A DNA stretch of 11,747 nt from DATDCV01 sp036524155 (GTDB lineage Bacteria > Verrucomicrobiota > Verrucomicrobiia > Limisphaerales > UBA8199). Of this stretch, positions 7,499-11,747 are shown in pieces; positions within the stretch are counted from its first letter, which is position 1; each line of letters starts with the position of its first letter. The notes beneath the pieces are model-generated. The model made no database searches and was not told the origin of the DNA. It saw nothing but the letters and a program-made list of their open reading frames with translations. The stretch covers positions 1-11,747 of the forward strand of contig DATDCV010000085.1 in the NCBI GenBank assembly GCA_036524155.1. Direction: 5' to 3'. Both the position numbers and the translations under genes were made by a program.

Positions 7499-8974
7499 AT
7501 GAGTCAGTTTTACGTCGCATGCAATTTGGGCTTGGAAAACGGCCGGGTAACGCTGGGGCAGCTTCACAAAGGACAGTTGCTGGTCAGTGAAATCCGCCGC
7601 TTTCCGATTGTCCCGGTGGTGGAACGTAACTCCGTGCAGTGGAACATTCCACAGCTATATCAAGAGGTTTTGGAGGCGTTGCGGACGATCGGTTCTTACG
7701 AGGAACCGGTGCAGAGCATCAGTTGCACCTCGTTCGCGGGGGACTACCTGCTGTTCGACAAGGATGGTGCCCTCATAACGCCGACTATCCATCACTCGGA
7801 CCCGCAGGCTCTGGCGGCGCGGAACAAAGTGTGGCCGGATTTGCCGTGGGAAACCATCTTCCAGGAAACGGGGACCCACCGAATCCCCCTGAACATGTTC
7901 CTGCAGCTTGGCGCGGAGACCTCCAAGCGCCTGAAGCACACGCGATGCGTTCTGCCCCTGGCCGACGCTTTCAACTTTCTACTCGGCGGAGAGCCGCGCA
8001 TGGAACGATCGGCAGCCAGCGCGACGCAACTCTTTAATCCAGTCAGCGGACAGTGGTCCGACCAGGTGCTGGGCGCGCTCAGGATTCGCCCGGACATTCT
8101 CCCCGGCACCGTTTCGGCTGGCACCGTGCTCGGCAACCTGCGCGAAGGCATTGGCCAGGAAACCCGGTTGGAGGACGTCCGCGTCGTGGCTTCCTGCTCG
8201 GAAGAACTGGCCGCAGCTTTGGCTGGACTGCCCGTCGTCGAGTCCGAATGCTGGGCTTTTCTGCGGGAGGGGAGTTGGAGTACTGTCGGCATGCTCGTGC
8301 CTCAGCCGATCATCAGCGACGCGAGCCTCGCGGCGGCATTCGCGAATCACGCCGCCCCTGATGGCCAGGTCTGTTTTCACAAACGGGGTAACGGGCTGCA
8401 GATCCTGGCCGAGTGCCAGCGATTCTGGGCAGAAACGGACCGCGGTATCGACAACCAGATGCTGTCGCATCTCGCGGGGTCGGCCACGCCCTTCGAATCG
8501 CTCATCGACCCGGCGGATGCGCGGTTCCTCGAGCCTGGAGATATGCCGCTCAAGATCCAGGCTTTCTGCAAGGAAACCAACCAAGCTGTACCGCGCAAAC
8601 CGGGTCCGGTCTACCGCTGTGTACTGGAAAGCCTGGCGCTGCACTATCGAAAGTTGATCCAGGAGGCTGAGTTGCTCACCGGAACCGCAATCCAGCGCGT
8701 GTTCGTGCTGGGCGAGGACACCAATATGCTTTTGAACCACTTCGTCGCCAATGCGCTCCAGCGCCCGGTGACTGTGGCGCTCGGCGACAGCCAGGCGGTG
8801 GGGAACATCGTGCTGCAGGCACTCGCACTCAAGCACGTTCGGTCTCCCGAGGAGGCTCGAGCGGTTCTCAGGGCCTGCTGCAAGGCGCAAACCATCGTCC
8901 CGCACGCGAATCTATGGGAAGACGCGTATGACCGATTCGTCGGTTTGCGGACCGAAGCGGCCGCTCCGGCGTAA
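7499..8974 (+). CDS. FGGY carbohydrate kinase-like protein (rhamnulokinase-like, probable pseudokinase)
   Basis: The 491-residue protein follows rhamnulokinase (RhaB) from end to end. Matching blocks include the N-terminal ATPase loop (YVACNLGLENGRV, 5-17), SFAGDYLLFDKDG (78-90), SATQLFNP near 174-181, DPADARFLEPGDM (337-349, a RhaB hallmark), and the C-terminal LLNHFVANAL / AVGNI blocks. True RhaB phosphorylates L-rhamnulose with ATP. Here key positions differ. The first Asp of the DxGxxSGR loop is Asn9. The catalytic Asp of the RhaB SHDTASAV motif (Asp237 in E. coli) is replaced within SCSEELAAAL (232-241). The SGTWS loop reads EGSWS (257-261), and the adenine-side GGG reads GED (405-407). 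Activity is therefore doubtful and a binding or regulatory role is possible. No rhamnose genes lie nearby. The ATG at 7499 is chosen over 7445 because it places the ATPase loop at the usual distance from the N-terminus. Confidence 0.85.
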   Translation: MSQFYVACNLGLENGRVTLGQLHKGQLLVSEIRRFPIVPVVERNSVQWNIPQLYQEVLEALRTIGSYEEPVQSISCTSFAGDYLLFDKDGALITPTIHHSDPQALAARNKVWPDLPWETIFQETGTHRIPLNMFLQLGAETSKRLKHTRCVLPLADAFNFLLGGEPRMERSAASATQLFNPVSGQWSDQVLGALRIRPDILPGTVSAGTVLGNLREGIGQETRLEDVRVVASCSEELAAALAGLPVVESECWAFLREGSWSTVGMLVPQPIISDASLAAAFANHAAPDGQVCFHKRGNGLQILAECQRFWAETDRGIDNQMLSHLAGSATPFESLIDPADARFLEPGDMPLKIQAFCKETNQAVPRKPGPVYRCVLESLALHYRKLIQEAELLTGTAIQRVFVLGEDTNMLLNHFVANALQRPVTVALGDSQAVGNIVLQALALKHVRSPEEARAVLRACCKAQTIVPHANLWEDAYDRFVGLRTEAAAPA

Positions 8975-9002
8975 CCAGATCCCGGTTATGGCCCCGCGGG
9001 GC
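8972..9002. other. Two small dyads between convergent genes
   Basis: TAACC (8972-8976, starting with the FGGY stop codon) can pair with GGTTA (8984-8988). It is followed by the perfect palindrome GCCCCGCGGGGC (8991-9002). There is no T run on either side, so this is at most a weak transcription end signal in the 74-base convergent gap. Confidence 0.25.
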
Positions 9003-9048
9003 TTGACCATGAGTTCCGAGCCGCCGCAGCCGTGACGTCCGCCGAAAT

Positions 9049-10326
9049 TCAATCCGTCAGTTTCCACGGACTGCGCATCGGACGCGAGAGCAGCGCATTA
9101 GCCGACTCATCATTCTGGAATTTCTCCGTGACGGGATCCCATTTGAGCTTGCGACCGAGGCGTATCGCGATGTTGGCGAGATGACAAACCGTCGAGACCC
9201 GATGGCCGATATCCACTGGGAAATAAGGGTCTTTTCGGCTCCGGACACATTTGATGAAGTCGTCGTGCTCGCCCGCGGGGTTGGTGTAGAGATGAGTTTC
9301 GTTTGGCCCGATTTGCGACTTGAGGATCTCGTCGGAACTGGCCTCGACAGCGGCGCGCCAGCCGCGATTTCCCACCCAGCCGTCCGTGCCGATGAACTTG
9401 ATGCTTGGGTTCCCCGGCTTGCAGGTCATCACCACCCCGTTGGCATAGCGATAGGTCACATCGTATTCCTTGACGGTGTTGTAGAGCCCCCCTTCCCAAT
9501 GCGTGCCGCTGCCTTCAACCTCCACCGGGCCGCTCCGCTCGATGTTGTTGGCCCATTGCGCGGTATCGAACAGGTGGGCGCCCCAATCACAAATAATTCC
9601 GCCTGAGTAGTCCCAAATCCAGCGGAAATTGAAATGCACGCGGTCCTTTGTGTACGGGGCGTAAGGAGCCGGCCCAAGCCACATATCGTAATCGAAATCC
9701 GGCGGCACCGGTTGCGGAGTCGGATCGCCGGGGACGTTCGGCTGTCTGGGCAGGATCACCTCGATCTTTTGCAGTTTGCCGATGCGGCCATTGCGAACCA
9801 ACTCCGCCATGCGATGGTATTCCGGCACTGCGCGGTCTTCGGTGCTGGTCTGGAAGACGCGGCCCTGTTTGCGAATCGCCTCGATGAGGATCTTCCCCTC
9901 GTTGATGGTCAAAGTTGGTTTTTCGCACTGCACGTCCTTGCCGGCTCGGGCGGCCAGAACGCTGAGCAGAGTGTGCCAGTGGTCCGGAGTCGAGATCATC
10001 ACCGCATCGATGTCTTTGCGAGCCAACACGTCGCGAAAGTCCTTCGACATCGCGCAATCTTCATTATCGTATTCCGCGTCCACCATCGCCTTGGCTTTGC
10101 GCATTCGGAAGCCATCGACGTCGCATACCATCACCACCCGCGCGTCACGAAGTTTGAGGTAATACTGCAAGTTCCAGCCGGTGCCGTGGTCACCCGTCCC
10201 GATGAATCCAATGGCGATCTTCTTGCTGGGAGAGTCCGCCCCGAATACCGACGCAGGCACCAGGCAGGGCAGCGTCACGCCAACAGCAGTGGTTTGGAGA
10301 AATCGGCGTCGTGAAGTCGTTTTCAT
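9049..10326 (-). CDS. Tat-exported Gfo/Idh/MocA family oxidoreductase
   Basis: A 425-residue NAD(P)-dependent dehydrogenase-like protein of the glucose-fructose oxidoreductase / inositol dehydrogenase family. Residues 1-30 form a twin-arginine signal (SRRRFLQTTAVG then a hydrophobic stretch to VFGA), so it is probably exported folded with its cofactor. The Rossmann motif is GFIGTGDHG (40-48). The nucleotide-domain strand ends in MISTPDHWH (110-118) and the EKP motif is at 135-137. The C-terminal domain carries GGIICDWGAHLFDTAQW (242-258), with His251 in the position of the catalytic His. The end, RPMRSPWKL, is usual for this group in Planctomycetota and Verrucomicrobiota. Relatives act on sugars, inositols or glycan parts; the substrate here cannot be told. 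The ATG at 10326 is preferred over the frame's upstream start at 10359 because the Tat motif follows directly and AAAGGGA precedes it. Confidence 0.92.
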   Translation of the reverse strand: MKTTSRRRFLQTTAVGVTLPCLVPASVFGADSPSKKIAIGFIGTGDHGTGWNLQYYLKLRDARVVMVCDVDGFRMRKAKAMVDAEYDNEDCAMSKDFRDVLARKDIDAVMISTPDHWHTLLSVLAARAGKDVQCEKPTLTINEGKILIEAIRKQGRVFQTSTEDRAVPEYHRMAELVRNGRIGKLQKIEVILPRQPNVPGDPTPQPVPPDFDYDMWLGPAPYAPYTKDRVHFNFRWIWDYSGGIICDWGAHLFDTAQWANNIERSGPVEVEGSGTHWEGGLYNTVKEYDVTYRYANGVVMTCKPGNPSIKFIGTDGWVGNRGWRAAVEASSDEILKSQIGPNETHLYTNPAGEHDDFIKCVRSRKDPYFPVDIGHRVSTVCHLANIAIRLGRKLKWDPVTEKFQNDESANALLSRPMRSPWKLTD

Positions 10327-10329
10327 GAA

Positions 10330-10336
10330 TCCCTTT
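10330..10336 (-). promoter_or_regulatory. Ribosome binding site deciding the Gfo/Idh/MocA start
   Basis: On the minus strand AAAGGGA lies 3 bases before the ATG at 10326. The spacing is short but the match is the best in the region, and it supports this ATG over the start 33 bases upstream. Confidence 0.5.
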
Positions 10337-10428
10337 CTATTAACGCCAGGCGCAGTCACCGTCGAGTGGAAATCGGAGGTCCTAAGGAAGCAACCTGTTG
10401 GCGATGTTTGACATCAACTCGCAGCAAC

Positions 10429-10968
10429 TCACGATTTCGCTCCGCCAATCGCGAACGTCAGTGCCCTGCGGCTCCCTTCATCTACTTCCTCCCGTCTCAT
10501 CCCCAGCGTCACAAACTCCAGCGCAGAAGCGGCTCCCGGGTACGCCCGCGCGACAGCCAGTTGCAGCCATTTGAACGCCTCGACTCGAGATTCCGATGCC
10601 CCCAACGGCTGCCCGCCTTTGCTCGCACGATGCAGCCTCACCCCCATGTGATATTGTGCCCCGGCATTGCCCAGCTCCGCCGCCTTTCGCAGCCACATGA
10701 CTGCAGCGGCTTCGTCGCGCAACACGCCTTTTCCTTGCCCATACATCAGCCCAAGATTGAACTGTGCCACGCCATCGCCCTGCCGAGCGGCCTTGAGATA
10801 CCACTCAGCCGTTGGGGCAGGGTCTGCACCATTCCCGCCGAGGAGATGGCACCCCGAGTCGAATTGCGACGCCGCGTCCCCTGGCTCGGCTGTCTGTTGG
10901 CCTGCGCTGGAATTCCAGGCAGGCCTCCCAGAACGGGCCAGCCAACGGCCAAGAAACGCCAGTCTCAT
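10429..10968 (-). CDS. Sel1-repeat protein
   Basis: A 179-residue alpha-solenoid protein of Sel1-like repeats (TPR-related, about 36 residues each), a fold used for protein-protein contacts. Repeat 1 is at about 30-64 and is poorly conserved at its start. Repeat 2 at 65-100 is canonical (VAQFNLGLMYGQGKGV then AAVMWLRKAAELG). Repeat 3 at 101-143 has a longer loop before AFKWLQLAVARAY. The final 30 residues (MRREEVDEGSRRAL) match the usual capping tail of bacterial Sel1 proteins. There is no clear signal peptide. The ATG at 10968 is chosen because upstream codons in the same frame, back to a TTG at 11109, are Cys/Arg-rich and unlike protein. The partner is unknown. It lies about 100 bases upstream of the Gfo/Idh/MocA gene on the same strand, close enough for cotranscription. 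Confidence 0.75.
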   Translation of the reverse strand: MRLAFLGRWLARSGRPAWNSSAGQQTAEPGDAASQFDSGCHLLGGNGADPAPTAEWYLKAARQGDGVAQFNLGLMYGQGKGVLRDEAAAVMWLRKAAELGNAGAQYHMGVRLHRASKGGQPLGASESRVEAFKWLQLAVARAYPGAASALEFVTLGMRREEVDEGSRRALTFAIGGAKS

Positions 10969-11297
10969 AATTGCTTCATAAACGCTCGCAGCGCTTCCGC
11001 ATCGGCATCGCGGCGACCCGTCTCTTTGGGGACAACAAATCCATCTCTCTCTTAGCGGTCCGCCTTCACTGCCAGGGGAACGATGCAGCTTTCCCTGGAA
11101 GACGCCCAATACTTCGTTAGTATGCGCGCGATAGCCAGAATCTATTGGCTGAACAAATTCGGCAGCCGAACGGTCAAACCCACTTCAACGGAAAGCGGCT
11201 TTGCTGCCGCTCGTGAAGCGTCGAAAGGACGTGTTGCTGCCTCCGAGAGCGAGGGTAGGCTAGCCGGAAACCGGTCCAGAGGCTGAACCGTGGTGAC
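10969..11297. other. Region without a confident gene, between the LysR and Sel1 genes
   Basis: These 329 bases hold no supported gene. On the minus strand, bases 11051-10965 are an open stretch of 28 codons without a start, reading DGFVVPKETGRRDADAEAL and on to FMKQL. Its TGA overlaps the Sel1 ATG as ATGA. This may be a gene remnant or chance. A plus-strand frame at 11083-11286 has no coding character. The Sel1 promoter should be in this stretch but was not identified. Confidence 0.5.
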
Positions 11298-11747
11298 TCA
11301 GCAGGTGTGCGCCGTTAGACGTTTGACGATCTCAATGTACTGTTGCAGGGCTCGCGAGTCGTTGCTCCGGCTCCAGGCGATACAGTAATCGCTCGTGATC
11401 GGCGGTGTCAGGGGTCGGAAGGCTACTCCCGGGTGGGGCAATTTCTTGATGTGCTCATGGGCCAGCGTGACGCCCAGGCCTTCGGCGACAAAGGTCATGA
11501 GCGAAGGTTCCAACTCGGCGTCCTGTAAAACCCGCGGCGTGAAGCCCGCCTGGCGGCACGTTTCGTTGAGCCAGTCGCGAAATCCCGGATGCGTCTTCTC
11601 GGACATGCCCACAAAGAACATCGTTTCCAGCTCACCCAGCTTTATCTGGCGCTTGCTGGCCAACCGATGCTTCGCCGGCAGGACCACCACGGTCCGGTGC
11701 CGGGCGATGCTCTCCCATTGCAGACCGCCCGCGCTGGCCGGAGGTGG
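11298..11747 (-). CDS. LysR-type transcriptional regulator, C-terminal part (5' end outside window)
   Basis: The frame is open from the right edge to the stop at 11298, giving the last 149 residues. They match the effector-binding domain of LysR regulators: VVVLPAKHRLASKRQIKLGEL (strand and helix after the first subdomain), FRDWLNETCRQAGFTPRV, the ELEPSLMTFVAEGLGVTLAHE segment (helix plus the VAxGxGVTL motif of the family), FRPLTPP, and a closing helix LQQYIEIVKRL. The DNA-binding helix-turn-helix would lie upstream, beyond base 11747, so the regulated target cannot be judged. LysR genes are often divergent from their targets, and here the upstream side is not visible. Confidence 0.88.
   Translation of the reverse strand, partial: PPPASAGGLQWESIARHRTVVVLPAKHRLASKRQIKLGELETMFFVGMSEKTHPGFRDWLNETCRQAGFTPRVLQDAELEPSLMTFVAEGLGVTLAHEHIKKLPHPGVAFRPLTPPITSDYCIAWSRSNDSRALQQYIEIVKRLTAHTC

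Noticed and set aside
7979..8905. Minus-strand frame of 308 codons antisense to the FGGY gene
   Set aside because: Arg/His-rich mirror of a GC-rich coding frame; the plus-strand frame matches RhaB along its whole length.
9634..10314. Plus-strand frame of 226 codons antisense to the Gfo/Idh/MocA gene
   Set aside because: No domain signature; the minus strand carries all expected motifs of the oxidoreductase.
11083..11286. Plus-strand frame of 67 codons between Sel1 and LysR genes
   Set aside because: Low-complexity Ser/Ala/Gly/Arg tail, no ribosome binding site, no family resemblance.

Overview
The window is GC-rich, gene-dense DNA that most resembles a Verrucomicrobiota chromosome (Pedosphaera/Limisphaerales type). 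This is inferred from gene content, not from a marker gene. The supporting signs are a very large secreted protein built from LamG and Ig-like domains, a Dxs in the form I associate with this phylum (GDAA in place of GDGA), a Tat-exported Gfo/Idh/MocA oxidoreductase ending in the usual RPMRSPWKL-type tail, and a Sel1-repeat protein. Most genes lie on the minus strand.

Layout from left to right. Bases 1-3546 (minus) hold the first 1182 codons of a secreted LamG/Ig protein whose 3' end lies outside the window. Bases 3831-5837 (minus) encode Dxs, the first enzyme of the MEP isoprenoid pathway. It is preceded by xseB (5899 to about 6186, minus), and the two probably form an xseB-dxs operon. A plus-strand tRNA with anticodon CAT sits at 6309-6383 with a recognisable promoter. 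It is followed by a short array of imperfect 8-bp repeats. Bases 6484-7212 (minus) encode an unrecognised polytopic membrane protein. Bases 7499-8974 (plus) encode a rhamnulokinase-like FGGY protein that has lost several catalytic positions. Converging on it is a Tat-signal Gfo/Idh/MocA oxidoreductase (9049-10326, minus). Next come a Sel1-repeat protein (10429-10968, minus) and, at the right edge, the C-terminal part of a LysR-type regulator (11298-11747, minus).

The genes do not form one evident pathway. Dxs and XseB are housekeeping genes. The LamG/Ig protein, the Gfo/Idh/MocA protein and the FGGY protein fit the carbohydrate- and surface-oriented lifestyle of this group. No mobile element, CRISPR array, prophage or defence system is visible. 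The most notable item is the FGGY-fold protein with a broken kinase active site, a candidate pseudokinase. Next are the variant TPP-binding motif and the extra segments of Dxs.
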